The position numbers and the translations under genes are program-made. From contig CAVYMQ010000003.1 in NCBI GenBank assembly GCA_963769665.1, positions 930,001-994,000 on the forward strand: a stretch of 64,000 nucleotides of DNA, written 5' to 3'. The notes beneath the pieces were generated by a model. The model worked only from the letters and a program-made list of their open reading frames with translations, had not been told where the DNA came from and ran no database searches. Shown one piece after another: positions 1 to 7,781 of the stretch (position 1 is the first letter of the stretch; every line of letters starts with the position of its first letter). Source of the DNA: JACCTU01 sp963769665 (GTDB lineage Bacteria > Actinomycetota > Thermoleophilia > Gaiellales > Gaiellaceae).

Positions 1-2156
1 GGAGACTCGGGCTTGATCGCACCAGCGGGTGAGATGTGGTCGGTCGTGACCGAGTCGCCGAGCATCACGAGGCAGCGCGCGCCGACGACGTCTTCGACCC
101 GGCCGGGCTCGCGGGACATGCCGTCGAAGTAGGGCGGGCGCTTGACGTAGGTCGACTCGTCGGACCAGGCGAAGAGCTCGCCCTCGGGCGTGTCGAGCGA
201 GCGCCAGTTGTCATCGCCCGCGAAGACGTCGCCGTACGTGCTGCGGAACATCTCTCCGTGCACCGAGGCGGTGATCGCGGTCTGGATCTCCGCCGACGTC
301 GGCCAGATGTCGCGGAGGAAGACGTCGTCGCCGTTCTGGTCTTGCCCGAGCGGCTCGGTCGTCAGGTCGACGTCCATCCGCCCGACGAGCGCGTACGCGA
401 CGACGAGCGGTGGGGAGGCGAGGTAGTTCGCCTTCACCTCGGGATGGATCCGCGCCTCGAAGTTGCGGTTGCCGGAGAGCACCGACGCGACGACCAATTC
501 ACCGTCGGTGACGGCCGCGGAGATCACCTCGGGCAGCGGACCGGAGTTGCCGATGCACGTCGTGCAGCCGTAGCCGACGGTGTGGAAGCCGAGCTGCTCC
601 AGGTACGGCGTCAGGCCTGCGCGTTCGTAGTACTCCGTGACCACCTTCGAGCCCGGCGCGAGGCTCGACTTCACCCACGGCTTGCGCATCAGACCCTTTT
701 CGATCGCCTTCTTCGCGAGCAGGCCGGCGCCGAGCATCACCTGCGGGTTCGAGGTGTTCGTGCAGCTCGTGATCGCGGCGATCACGACCGCGCCGTGCTC
801 GAGGTCGAAGCGGTCACCGTTCATCGTCACCGGCACCGGCTTGGCGCGCTCCGCGACGACGCTCTCTGGGACGTCCACGGGCGCCTCGGTCTCGTCGACG
901 CCGTTGTGCGCCGGGTGCTGCTCCGCGGTCGGGTCGCTCGCGGGGAACGTCTCGGCCACCTGTTCGTCGTGTGCGTCGCCGTACGGGATCCCGAACGACT
1001 CGAGTGCTCCGAGGAACGAGTTCTTCGCGTCGGAGAGCGCGACGCGGTCTTGCGGCCGCCGCGGTCCGGCGATCGACGGGACGACGTCGCTCAACTCGAG
1101 CTCGACGATCTCCGTGTAGCTCGGCTCGTGCGCCGGGTCGTGCCAGAGCAGGTTCTCCTTGCAGTACACTTCGACGAGCTCGATTCGCTCCTCGCTTCGA
1201 CCGGTCAGCCGCAGGTAGTTGAGCGTCACGTCGTCGACCGGGAAGAACCCGCACGTCGCGCCGTACTCCGGCGACATGTTCCCGATCGTCGCGCGGTCGG
1301 CGAGCGGCAGCGACGTCAGCCCTTCGCCGAAGTACTCGACGAGCCGCCCGACGACGCCGACGCGGCGCAAGATCTCGGTCACGGTGAGCACGAGGTCGGT
1401 GGCTGTCGCGCCCTCCGGCAGCTTTCCCTTCAGCTTGAAGCCGACGACCTGCGGCACGAGCATCGAGACCGGCTCGCCGAGCATCGCCGCTTCGGCCTCG
1501 ATCCCGCCGACGCCCCAGCCGAGCACACCGAGGCCGTTGATCATCGTCGTGTGCGAGTCGGTCCCGACGAGCGTGTCGGGAAACGCCTGCCCACCGCGCG
1601 TCTCGACGACGCGCGCGAGGTACTCGAGATTGACCTGGTGGACGATGCCGGTGTTCGGCGGAACGACCTTGAAGTTGCGAAACGCCGACTGCCCCCAGCG
1701 CAGGAACGCGTAGCGCTCCTTGTTCCGTTCGAACTCGAGCTCGGTGTTGTGACGCATCGCGACGCGCGTCGCGTACTCGTCGACCTGCACCGAGTGGTCG
1801 ATCACGAGCTCGGCGGGCAGCAGCGGGTTGATCTTCTCAGCGTCGCCGCCGAGGTCGCGCATCGCATCGCGCATCGCCGCGAGGTCGACGATCGCAGGCA
1901 CGCCGGTGAAGTCCTGGAGCAGCACGCGCGCGGGTGTGAAGGCGATCTCCTGGCTCGGGTCCGCGTGTGCGTCCCAGCCCGCGACGGCCTCGACATCGCG
2001 CTCGTCCCCGGTCCGGAGCGCGTTCTCGAGCAGGATCTTCAGGGTGTAGGGGAGCCGTTCGACGTCGAAGCGGTCCTGCAGGGCGTCGAGGCGGAAGATC
2101 TCGTGCTCCCCGCCTCCGACGCGCAACGTCGAGCGTGCGGCGAAGGGGTCGGTCAC
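1..2156 (-). CDS. acnA: Aconitate hydratase A (partial, C-terminus off left edge)
   Basis: TCA-cycle enzyme that isomerises citrate to isocitrate through cis-aconitate with a [4Fe-4S] cluster in the cytoplasm. About 718 N-terminal residues are present of a family length near 900; the rest lies beyond the left edge. Cluster cysteines are visible in CTNTSNP (about C465) and CTTCIGNSGP (about C531 and C534); GTDSHTT and LIDHSV-like substrate-site stretches lie upstream. The GTG start at 2156 is 7 nt behind a TAGAGT box (2169-2164), suggesting a leaderless mRNA. The IRP/AcnA domain order and these motifs make the family call firm. It is the last gene of its strand block, downstream of the collagen-like gene. 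Confidence 0.97.
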   Translation of the reverse strand, partial: MTDPFAARSTLRVGGGEHEIFRLDALQDRFDVERLPYTLKILLENALRTGDERDVEAVAGWDAHADPSQEIAFTPARVLLQDFTGVPAIVDLAAMRDAMRDLGGDAEKINPLLPAELVIDHSVQVDEYATRVAMRHNTELEFERNKERYAFLRWGQSAFRNFKVVPPNTGIVHQVNLEYLARVVETRGGQAFPDTLVGTDSHTTMINGLGVLGWGVGGIEAEAAMLGEPVSMLVPQVVGFKLKGKLPEGATATDLVLTVTEILRRVGVVGRLVEYFGEGLTSLPLADRATIGNMSPEYGATCGFFPVDDVTLNYLRLTGRSEERIELVEVYCKENLLWHDPAHEPSYTEIVELELSDVVPSIAGPRRPQDRVALSDAKNSFLGALESFGIPYGDAHDEQVAETFPASDPTAEQHPAHNGVDETEAPVDVPESVVAERAKPVPVTMNGDRFDLEHGAVVIAAITSCTNTSNPQVMLGAGLLAKKAIEKGLMRKPWVKSSLAPGSKVVTEYYERAGLTPYLEQLGFHTVGYGCTTCIGNSGPLPEVISAAVTDGELVVASVLSGNRNFEARIHPEVKANYLASPPLVVAYALVGRMDVDLTTEPLGQDQNGDDVFLRDIWPTSAEIQTAITASVHGEMFRSTYGDVFAGDDNWRSLDTPEGELFAWSDESTYVKRPPYFDGMSREPGRVEDVVGARCLVMLGDSVTTDHISPAGAIKPES

Positions 2157-2199
2157 GGACTCGACTCTACCGGCCGAGCCCGTGACCAGCGATCCCTCG

Positions 2200-2748
2200 T
2201 TAGTTCACGAGCACGTAGAACGCGCGGTCGGCTGCGACGCCGGCCGAGTCAGCCGTGTGGATCTCGACTTCCTTGCCCGACGGGCAGTTTGTGAGCAGCG
2301 TCGAGCCGCGGATCTCGCCCGAGCTACCACCGGCGTCGATCATGGCGACGACGTTCACCGCGCCGCCCTCGATGTCGATGCAGTAGGTGCCGGCCGCGGG
2401 CTTCGAGACGGCAGCATCGTTGATGCCGCGCGCGCGCGGGTCGTCGACGTCGCCGCCCGAGAGCACGCGGGCATAGGCCTTCGCCGCACCGGCCGGGCCG
2501 GTCGGACCGGCGGGGCCGGCAGGACCTGCGGGCCCGGCAGCGCCTGCGGGGCCGGCGGGGCCGCGCGGGATCTGACCGGACTTGAAGTCCTTGGCGAGCA
2601 GCGAGCGATCCTTCACGTGGATCGAGGTGATGCTGCTCCGCTTGATGACGTGCTGAGCAGCCGCGTACCCGGTGCCGCTCATCGCGACGAACAAGGCGAT
2701 CATCGCGAGAACAAGCCCAGGTGTCGGCAGTTTCTTGAAGCGTGACAA
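2200..2748 (-). CDS. Membrane-anchored collagen-like repeat protein
   Basis: About 182 residues: a short basic N-terminus (SRFKKLPTPG), one hydrophobic anchor ending in MSGTGYAAA (about residues 10-30), a linker rich in KDRSLLAKDFKSG-like sequence, then a Gly-Pro-Ala run of roughly ten G-x-y triplets (about 67-95) and a ~90-residue C-terminal domain with two cysteines. From memory, this architecture recurs as a multi-copy family in Thermoleophilia genomes; the function is unknown, probably a surface-exposed adhesin or structural protein. I chose the TTG at 2748 because a perfect AGGAGG (2760-2755) sits 6 nt before it and no ATG or GTG precedes the anchor. The triplet run is GC-rich and prone to length variation. 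Confidence 0.8.
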   Translation of the reverse strand: MSRFKKLPTPGLVLAMIALFVAMSGTGYAAAQHVIKRSSITSIHVKDRSLLAKDFKSGQIPRGPAGPAGAAGPAGPAGPAGPTGPAGAAKAYARVLSGGDVDDPRARGINDAAVSKPAAGTYCIDIEGGAVNVVAMIDAGGSSGEIRGSTLLTNCPSGKEVEIHTADSAGVAADRAFYVLVN

Positions 2749-2840
2749 GTCGAACCTCCTCGTTGGCCTTGTTGCTTCTACCCCCAGAACACGCGCACCT
2801 ATGCCTCTGTGCGGAGTCCTTACGAAATGCGTATGTCGAG

Positions 2841-3171
2841 CTAACGCGTCAATTCGCGAGCGAAGCTGCCTCCGCCGATCACGCGCTCGGCGTCGTGTCC
2901 TGCCCGCTCTCGGAGCTCGCGGTCCGACGTGACCAGCCAGTACGGGCGCATGGGAGGGCGCCTCGCGGGCGATCCAGTCGTCGGCGATCTCTCGGCCGGT
3001 GCCGACGACGTCGTCGGCCTCGACCGTTGCGCGCCCGTCGAAGACGATCAGCGGACGGACGTCGTTTCGCTCCGCCCAGTCTCGGACGAGCTCGACGAGC
3101 CGTCCGGAGGGGATGTTCGGCCAGAGAGAGCGCTGGACGTTCCGGCCGTCGACGATCAGGGTCTTGGCCAT
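2841..3171 (-). pseudogene. NYN/PIN-like (YacP-type) predicted RNase gene, frameshifted
   Basis: Starts with LIVDGRNVQRSLWPNI and continues with VFDGRA and VGTGREIADDWIARE, the acidic-core motifs of the YacP/NYN family of PIN-like nucleases. The frame is then lost: the expected continuation PYWLVTSDRELRERAGHDAE followed by VIGGGSFARELTR and a TAG stop (2843-2841) is present, but in the +1 frame. Removing one base from the GGG at 2944-2946 (CCC on the coding strand) restores a 109-residue protein of normal length. So this is either a natural frameshift, a sequencing error in a homopolymer, or a pseudogene in early decay. The original frame reads on into the collagen-like gene, which is an artefact. 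TAACTT (3183-3178) lies 6 nt before the ATG. Confidence 0.8.
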
Positions 3172-3217
3172 CGACCGAAGTTAACGGAGCCTCAATACCA
3201 CGTGCGCGCCTCGGCGC

Positions 3218-3223
3218 TATAAA
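3218..3223 (+). promoter_or_regulatory. -10 box of the htrA-like gene (leaderless)
   Basis: TATAAA is the best -10 match in the divergent gap between the NYN gene and the protease gene. It ends 6 nt before the GTG at 3230, so transcription would start at or next to the start codon. No TTGACA-like -35 is evident at 16-18 bp upstream. Confidence 0.55.
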
Positions 3224-3229
3224 CGGATC

Positions 3230-4408
3230 GTGGGGGACAGGCGCTTTCTGCTCCGTGTCGGCGCGCTCCTGGCCGCAGGCCTCGTCGGCGGCTTCGCCGC
3301 GCTCGCGGTGGCTTCGGCAGTCGGCGTGCTCGGCGGCTCGACGACGATTCGCGAGGTCGCGCCTGAGCCGGATCGAACTCCGGTCGTCTTCGCACAAAAC
3401 GGCGGCCTGACGTACGGGGACATCTACGCGGCCTACGCGAGCGGCGTCGTGCAGGTCGAGGCGACCGGCCCGCTCGCATCCGATCCGTTCGACCCGTTTC
3501 CGCGCCGGATCCGCTCGCTCGGCTCCGGCTTCGTGATCGAAAAGTCAGGCCACATCGTGACGAACTTCCACGTCGTGGAAGGCGCCGAGGTCGTCACGGT
3601 CAGTTTCTCGAACGACGAGTCGGTCCGCGCGAGGGTCGTGGGCACCGACCCGACCACCGACCTCGCGGTGCTGAAGGTCAACACGCCGCCGCGCGGACTG
3701 ACGCCGCTCCGCCTCGGCAGGTCGACCTCGGTCCGCGTCGGGGACGAGGTGGTCGCGATCGGGAACCCGTTCGGCTACGAACGTTCGATGACAGCCGGGA
3801 TCGTCAGCGCGATCGGCCGCGTGCTCGAGGCGCCGAACGAGCTCGCGATCGACAATGCAATCCAAACGGACGCGCCGATCAACCCGGGCAACTCGGGTGG
3901 ACCGCTTCTGAACGCCCTCGGTCAGGTCATCGGCGTGAACACGCAGATCGCCACCGGAAGCTCGTCGGACCGCAGCGTCGGTGTCGGGTTCGCGATCCCG
4001 GTGGACACCGTTCGCAGCGTGACCGCGCAGATCATCCGTGTCGGCAAGGTCGAGCACGCGTTCTTCGGCATCGAGGCGACGCCGCTGACCGACGACATAG
4101 CGCGCCTCTTCCGGCTTCCGGAGCAGGCTCGGCAAGGGCTCGTGATCGACTCGGTCGTCCCGGACAGCGCCGCGGACAAGGCGGGTCTTCGCGCCGGCAC
4201 TCGCACCGTGATCGTCGGCGGGGAGAGCTGGCGGCTGGGCGGCGACATCCTCGTCGCCGTCGAAGGCGCACCCGTCACGACGCCCGAGCGGCTGCGCTCG
4301 ATCCTGGCCCGCAAACGGCCGGGCGACAAGATCGAGGTCGAGGTCTACCGCGCCGACCGACGCCTCACGGTGACCGTCAAGCTCGGTCGCGCACCCGCCG
4401 CCGAATAG
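3230..4408 (+). CDS. HtrA/DegP-family trypsin-like serine protease with PDZ domain
   Basis: Periplasmic or extracytoplasmic quality-control protease (MEROPS S1C), 392 residues. An N-terminal membrane anchor (about residues 6-35) is followed by a linker and the protease domain. The catalytic triad reads H114 (NFHVV), D144 (PTTDLAVLKV) and S222 (NPGNSGGPL). A single PDZ domain occupies about residues 285-388 and probably binds exposed C-termini of unfolded substrates. The length and one-PDZ layout match actinobacterial HtrA/DegP proteins. It is the first gene of a plus-strand block; the stop is 46 nt before the GTG of the ligase gene. The GTG start is supported by the leaderless -10 box just upstream. 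Substrates cannot be told from sequence. Confidence 0.93.
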   Translation: MGDRRFLLRVGALLAAGLVGGFAALAVASAVGVLGGSTTIREVAPEPDRTPVVFAQNGGLTYGDIYAAYASGVVQVEATGPLASDPFDPFPRRIRSLGSGFVIEKSGHIVTNFHVVEGAEVVTVSFSNDESVRARVVGTDPTTDLAVLKVNTPPRGLTPLRLGRSTSVRVGDEVVAIGNPFGYERSMTAGIVSAIGRVLEAPNELAIDNAIQTDAPINPGNSGGPLLNALGQVIGVNTQIATGSSSDRSVGVGFAIPVDTVRSVTAQIIRVGKVEHAFFGIEATPLTDDIARLFRLPEQARQGLVIDSVVPDSAADKAGLRAGTRTVIVGGESWRLGGDILVAVEGAPVTTPERLRSILARKRPGDKIEVEVYRADRRLTVTVKLGRAPAAE

Positions 4409-4454
4409 GTTTCCCGGCATCGAGCATTCGTTCGGCCAGAGCGCGCCCTTCTCC

Positions 4455-5480
4455 GTGGGCGTCGAGGAGGAGTTGCTGCTCGTCGACGAGCGGACGCTGC
4501 TGCCCGTCGCCGCGTCGGCGCGCGTGCTCGAGCGGGCGGGCGAGGGCGTCAAGCACGAGCTGCTTGCGTCGTTCGTCGAGACCGCAACCGACGTCTGCGA
4601 GTCACCGCGCGAAGCAGCCGATCAGATCTGGGCGCTTCGCCGCCGTGTCTTCGACGCGTGCGAAGCCGAGGGCCTGCGCGCGCTCGCGATCGGGTCGCAC
4701 CCCTTCGCGACGCCGGAGGACACGCCTGTCGTCGAGAACCCCGACTACCTCGAGTTCGCCGCCGCAGCCGGGCCGGTGGCACGCCGCCAGGGTGTGTGCG
4801 GTCTGCACGTCCACATTGGAATGCCCGACCCGGAGACGTGCATGCGCGCACACGAGGCCGTGCTCCCGTGGCTGCCCGTCGTGCTCGCCGTCTCTGCGAA
4901 CTCGCCGTGGTTCCGCGGCGAGGCGACCGGGCTGCTCTCCACCCGAGCAGAGGTGCTCGCGACGCTGCCGCGCTCCGGTGTGCCGCCGTTGTTCGGGTCG
5001 TGGGACGGCTGGGTGGAAACGATGGAGCGCTGGCAGCGTGCGGGTGTTCTGCGGAAGCCGACGCAGACCTGGTGGGACGTGCGGATGCACCCTGCGCTCG
5101 GGACGCTCGAGCTGCGCGCACCCGACCAGCCCACCGACCCGCGACGAGCGGGCGCGTTCGTCGCGCTCCTGCATGCGCTCGGTGTGTGGGCCGCGAACGG
5201 CGACGGCCGCGCTGCATCGCGGGCGGACGCCCACACGAACCGCTTCTTCGCCTCGCGCTTCGGCCCGCGGGCGCAGTTGATCCACCCGAGCGAGGATCGC
5301 CTCGTGTCGGCGACCGAGCTCTTGGCCGAACTTCGCGAGCTCGTAGCGCCCCATGCCGATCTCGCGCTCATGGAGCCTCTCGACGGTGCGTCCTGCGAGG
5401 CCGACTTCCAGCTCGCGGCCGGCGATCCGCACGCGGCCTGCCGCGACGCCGTCGAGCGCTCGCTAGCATCGCCGGAATGA
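4455..5480 (+). CDS. Carboxylate-amine ligase, GCS2 (glutamate-cysteine ligase type 2) family
   Basis: ATP-dependent ligase of the YbdK/EgtA-like GCS2 family, which joins glutamate to an amine such as cysteine. Family marks are GVEEELLLVDE at the N-terminus, GLHVHIGMPD mid-protein, and WWDVRMHPALGTLELRAPD, which carries metal- and ATP-binding residues. The GTG at 4455 is the first canonical start, but the family-conserved EHSFGQSAPFSV lies upstream in frame and would need an ATC start at 4419; a TAGGTT box 7 nt before that ATC supports the longer form. The stop TGA overlaps the ATG of the HMA gene, so the two are translationally coupled. Linkage to a sigma/anti-sigma pair suggests a low-molecular-weight thiol or stress role (inference). 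Confidence 0.85.
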   Translation: MGVEEELLLVDERTLLPVAASARVLERAGEGVKHELLASFVETATDVCESPREAADQIWALRRRVFDACEAEGLRALAIGSHPFATPEDTPVVENPDYLEFAAAAGPVARRQGVCGLHVHIGMPDPETCMRAHEAVLPWLPVVLAVSANSPWFRGEATGLLSTRAEVLATLPRSGVPPLFGSWDGWVETMERWQRAGVLRKPTQTWWDVRMHPALGTLELRAPDQPTDPRRAGAFVALLHALGVWAANGDGRAASRADAHTNRFFASRFGPRAQLIHPSEDRLVSATELLAELRELVAPHADLALMEPLDGASCEADFQLAAGDPHAACRDAVERSLASPE

Positions 5481-5686
5481 CGACCGAGACGATCCACGTC
5501 GCAGGCGTTCGCTGCGAACGCTGCGTGATGCGGCTCGGCGAGGCCCTCCAGGGCCACGACGGCCTCGAGGCCGCCAACGCGAACCTGCTGGGCGAGGTGA
5601 CGCTGACCTGGGACGAGTCCCGGACGTCGCGCGACGACCTCGTCGCGGTGCTGAGTGGGGCCGGGTTCGCTCCCCGCGAAGCCTGA
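5477..5686 (+). CDS. Small heavy-metal-associated (HMA) domain protein
   Basis: 69 residues forming a single HMA (CopZ-like ferredoxin-fold) domain. The metal-binding loop is GVRCERCVMRL (CxxC), and the C-terminal LSGAGFAP matches the domain's last strand. Such proteins bind Cu(I) or other soft metals and pass them to ATPases; no partner ATPase lies in the window. The ATG overlaps the upstream TGA (ATGA) and its own TGA overlaps the sigma gene's ATG (TGATG), placing it inside a coupled four-gene operon. A role in sensing thiol or metal stress for this operon is inference. Confidence 0.85.
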   Translation: MTTETIHVAGVRCERCVMRLGEALQGHDGLEAANANLLGEVTLTWDESRTSRDDLVAVLSGAGFAPREA

Positions 5687-6267
5687 TGTCGGAGACCGAC
5701 ACCGAGGGGCGTCGCATCGCCAACGAGGCGCGCGACCGCGTGCGCTTCGAGGAGGAGGCGCTCGGCCTCTCCGACCAGGTCTTCCGGGTCGCGCGCGGCC
5801 TCGTCAACTCGCGCGAGGAAGCGGAGGACCTCGTCCAGCAGACCTACGAGCGAGCCTTCCGGAGCTGGCGCTCGTTCACGCCGGGGACGAACCTCCGAGC
5901 CTGGCTGCTCCGGATCCTCACCAACCTCAACATCGATCGGGCCCGCCGCGTTCAGCGCCGGCCGCAGACCCAGCCGATGGAGGAAGGCGACTACTTCCTC
6001 TACAACAAGCTGGAGGAGTCGGCCGGGCGCCCCCTGGAAGAAGAACGCGTGGTCGAGCGTTTATCCCAAGATGACGTCGTCGGAGCCCTCTCGGCAGTCC
6101 CGCACGATTTCCGCGACGTCCTGGTGCTCGTCGACATCGGCGACTTCTCCTACCAGGACGCCGCGCAGATCCTCGACATCCCGATCGGTACAGTGATGTC
6201 ACGCTTGCATCGAGCGCGGCGCGTGCTGAAGCAAGAGCTTGCAGATCGCGCCGTCGAGGCCACGTGA
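5686..6267 (+). CDS. ECF RNA polymerase sigma factor (SigH/SigR-like)
   Basis: 193 residues. Region 2 (about 30-100) shows AEDLVQQTYERAFRSW and LRAWLLRILTNLNIDRARR, the core-binding and -10-recognition helices; region 4 (about 130-190) ends in the helix-turn-helix DIPIGTVMSRLHRARRVLK. This directs RNA polymerase to stress promoters. The next gene, overlapping by TGATG, encodes a zinc anti-sigma factor, the standard arrangement for the actinobacterial SigH/SigR-RsrA oxidative-stress switch. It is coupled by overlap to the HMA gene upstream. The regulon cannot be read from the window. Confidence 0.93.
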   Translation: MSETDTEGRRIANEARDRVRFEEEALGLSDQVFRVARGLVNSREEAEDLVQQTYERAFRSWRSFTPGTNLRAWLLRILTNLNIDRARRVQRRPQTQPMEEGDYFLYNKLEESAGRPLEEERVVERLSQDDVVGALSAVPHDFRDVLVLVDIGDFSYQDAAQILDIPIGTVMSRLHRARRVLKQELADRAVEAT

Positions 6268-6494
6268 TGGATCCCTGCGATCACTGCGAAGAGGTCATGC
6301 AACCGTTCCTCGACCGGTCGCTCTCGCGCGAGGAACAGATCTCGGTCGAGACGCACCTCGAGGCGTGCCCGTGGTGCACCAGCCGCTTCCGCTTCGAGCA
6401 AGAGCTGCGCGGCTACGTGCGCGTCGCGTGCACCGAGGAGATGCCGCCGAGCCTCAAGGAAAAGCTCGCGGCACTCCGCACTCCGCTCCTCTAG
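6267..6494 (+). CDS. Zinc-binding anti-sigma factor (RsrA-like)
   Basis: 75 residues from the ATG at 6267; an in-frame GTG at 6264 is also possible. It carries the ZAS signature H30-x3-C34-x2-C37 (HLEACPWC) plus a second cysteine pair at C4/C7 (PCDHCEE). In RsrA-type proteins oxidation of such cysteines expels zinc and frees the partner sigma factor. The start overlaps the sigma stop codon, so the pair is co-translated in fixed ratio. No membrane segment, so it is cytoplasmic. The disulfide-switch mechanism is inferred from the family. Confidence 0.9.
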   Translation: MDPCDHCEEVMQPFLDRSLSREEQISVETHLEACPWCTSRFRFEQELRGYVRVACTEEMPPSLKEKLAALRTPLL

Positions 6495-6502
6495 CTGCGC
6501 AA

Positions 6503-6566
6503 GTCGCGAATCCGCTCGCGCGGATCCGCGACGCGTAGCGACCCCCGCAACGCGCGTTACGCGGGG
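6503..6566. terminator. Hairpins between convergent genes (bidirectional terminator candidate)
   Basis: This is the only convergent gene pair in the window separated by a real gap. It holds a 12-bp stem with one mismatch (GTCGCGAATCCG at 6503-6514 and CGGATCCGCGAC at 6521-6532) and a second hairpin with CCCCGC/GCGGGG arms near 6545-6566, which overlaps the 3' end of the HTH gene. There is no T-run, so termination would be Rho-assisted or stem-only. Confidence 0.45.
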
Positions 6567-7249
6567 CCGCGGTGCGGCCCGACGATCACGACGAGCCGTT
6601 TCGTGTTGTGGCCGCCCGGCAACGGACGGGTCCCGACGCCGAGCTGCCGTGCGAGCCGTGCGGCAACGTCGTAGCCGCCGCGCTCGTAGTACACGGAGGT
6701 CTCCGGATAGTCGAAGCGGTTCGCGCGACGCACGCGGGCGATGTGGTATCCGAGTGCGCCGACGCGTGACGCGACCTGACGCGTGAAGACGATGTCGCCG
6801 TTGCCGTTGAGCACGTCGACGTCGATCTGCCAGGGCTTGGGCAGCGTGGCCTCGGCGGCGAGCCGGGAGGCCTGTGCTTCACGCGCGCGCTGCTCCGCCT
6901 GGCCCGGAATGACGAAGGCGGCAGTCAGCGCCACGGCAGCCGCCGCCACGCCTGCGAGCACCGCGAGCCGAGTGCGGGGGTTGGCCCTGAACGGGCGCGG
7001 GCCGACGCGGAGCCCGGCGATCTCGCGTGCCTCGTGATGGTCGATCTCCAGGGCGGTCGCGTACAGCATCAGCGCGAGGAGCGCGTCGTCCGGGGAGCGG
7101 AAGCGGTAGACGCGGCCCTCCTCGAGCCACGAGACCTCGTCCTCAGTCAAGCCGGCCTTGGCCGCGGCTTCGCGGACGGGAAGCTGTCGCTGCAACCGTG
7201 CTTGCGCGAGCGGCGAGCGCTTGTGGTCGAGTGCGGTGGCGAGCTCCAT
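6557..7249 (-). CDS. HTH and LytR_C domain membrane protein (RodZ-like layout)
   Basis: 230 residues from the ATG at 7249. The N-terminal ~70 residues resemble a degenerate helix-turn-helix (AAAKAGLTEDEVSWLEEG). A single hydrophobic segment (about 98-117, LAVLAGVAAAAVALTAAFVI) follows, then a LytR_C/VanZ-linker-type domain (about 145-228) starting DVDVLNGNGD and containing GYHIARVRRANRF. Proteins of this kind are linked to envelope polymer attachment or cell-shape control, with the C-terminal domain outside. It is the last gene of a minus-strand block. No role can be assigned beyond envelope-associated. Confidence 0.7.
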   Translation of the reverse strand: MELATALDHKRSPLAQARLQRQLPVREAAAKAGLTEDEVSWLEEGRVYRFRSPDDALLALMLYATALEIDHHEAREIAGLRVGPRPFRANPRTRLAVLAGVAAAAVALTAAFVIPGQAEQRAREAQASRLAAEATLPKPWQIDVDVLNGNGDIVFTRQVASRVGALGYHIARVRRANRFDYPETSVYYERGGYDVAARLARQLGVGTRPLPGGHNTKRLVVIVGPHRGPA

Positions 7250-7271
7250 GCGGGGTGTCTCGTTTCGGCGG

Positions 7272-7781
7272 CTAGCGGGGGTCCTCCTCCCATTCATCGG
7301 CCGAATCGACGTCTCCTGGAGTCCCGAGGTCGTCGCAGGGGACGAGCACGGGCTCGAGCGCCCGGGCGCCTTCGTCCGGCACGCGGCTCCAGGCGGCGCG
7401 AGCGAGCAGGACCGGGTGTCCGCGGTCGCCGCCGTAGCTCGCGGCCAGGATCTCGGCGCCGCTCTCCCGCCAGACCTCGACCACGCGGTCGATCGCCTCA
7501 GGCGCGAGGTGGGGCCCGTCGGCGAGGACGACGACGGCCGCCTCGACGTCGGGCGCGAGCGCCTCGAGGCCGCAGCGAAGCGACGCGCCGGGGCCTCGCT
7601 CCCAGTCGTCGCAATCGACGACGCGAGCGTCCGCCTCGAGCGCGTATGCCCCGGCGACGACGACGATCTCGTCGACACCGCTCGCTCGGACGCGCTCGAG
7701 CACGAGCGGCAGGAGCAGCCGCTGCTTCGGCGCGCCGAACCTGCTCGCGGCGCCGGCCGCCAGGACGACGGCCGCGACCAT
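7272..7781 (-). CDS. MobA-like NTP transferase (molybdenum cofactor nucleotidyltransferase-like)
   Basis: 169 residues with the nucleotide-binding signature LAAGAASRFGAPKQ and a VVVLADGPHL acidic metal site, as in MobA/MocA/CoxI-linked transferases that attach CMP or GMP to molybdopterin. The segment after the signature is shorter than usual (PKQRLLLPLVLERV), missing a few residues of the typical G-x-P-L loop. The start overlaps the cyclophilin stop (TGATG). The molybdenum hydroxylase genes 1-5 kb upstream on the same strand suggest it finishes their cofactor (inference from context); a general sugar-nucleotide transferase is the alternative. Confidence 0.75.
   Translation of the reverse strand: MVAAVVLAAGAASRFGAPKQRLLLPLVLERVRASGVDEIVVVAGAYALEADARVVDCDDWERGPGASLRCGLEALAPDVEAAVVVLADGPHLAPEAIDRVVEVWRESGAEILAASYGGDRGHPVLLARAAWSRVPDEGARALEPVLVPCDDLGTPGDVDSADEWEEDPR

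Noticed and set aside
36..2294. A 752-codon plus-strand open frame
   Set aside because: It is antisense to aconitase, whose Fe-S motifs and full-length reading are unambiguous.
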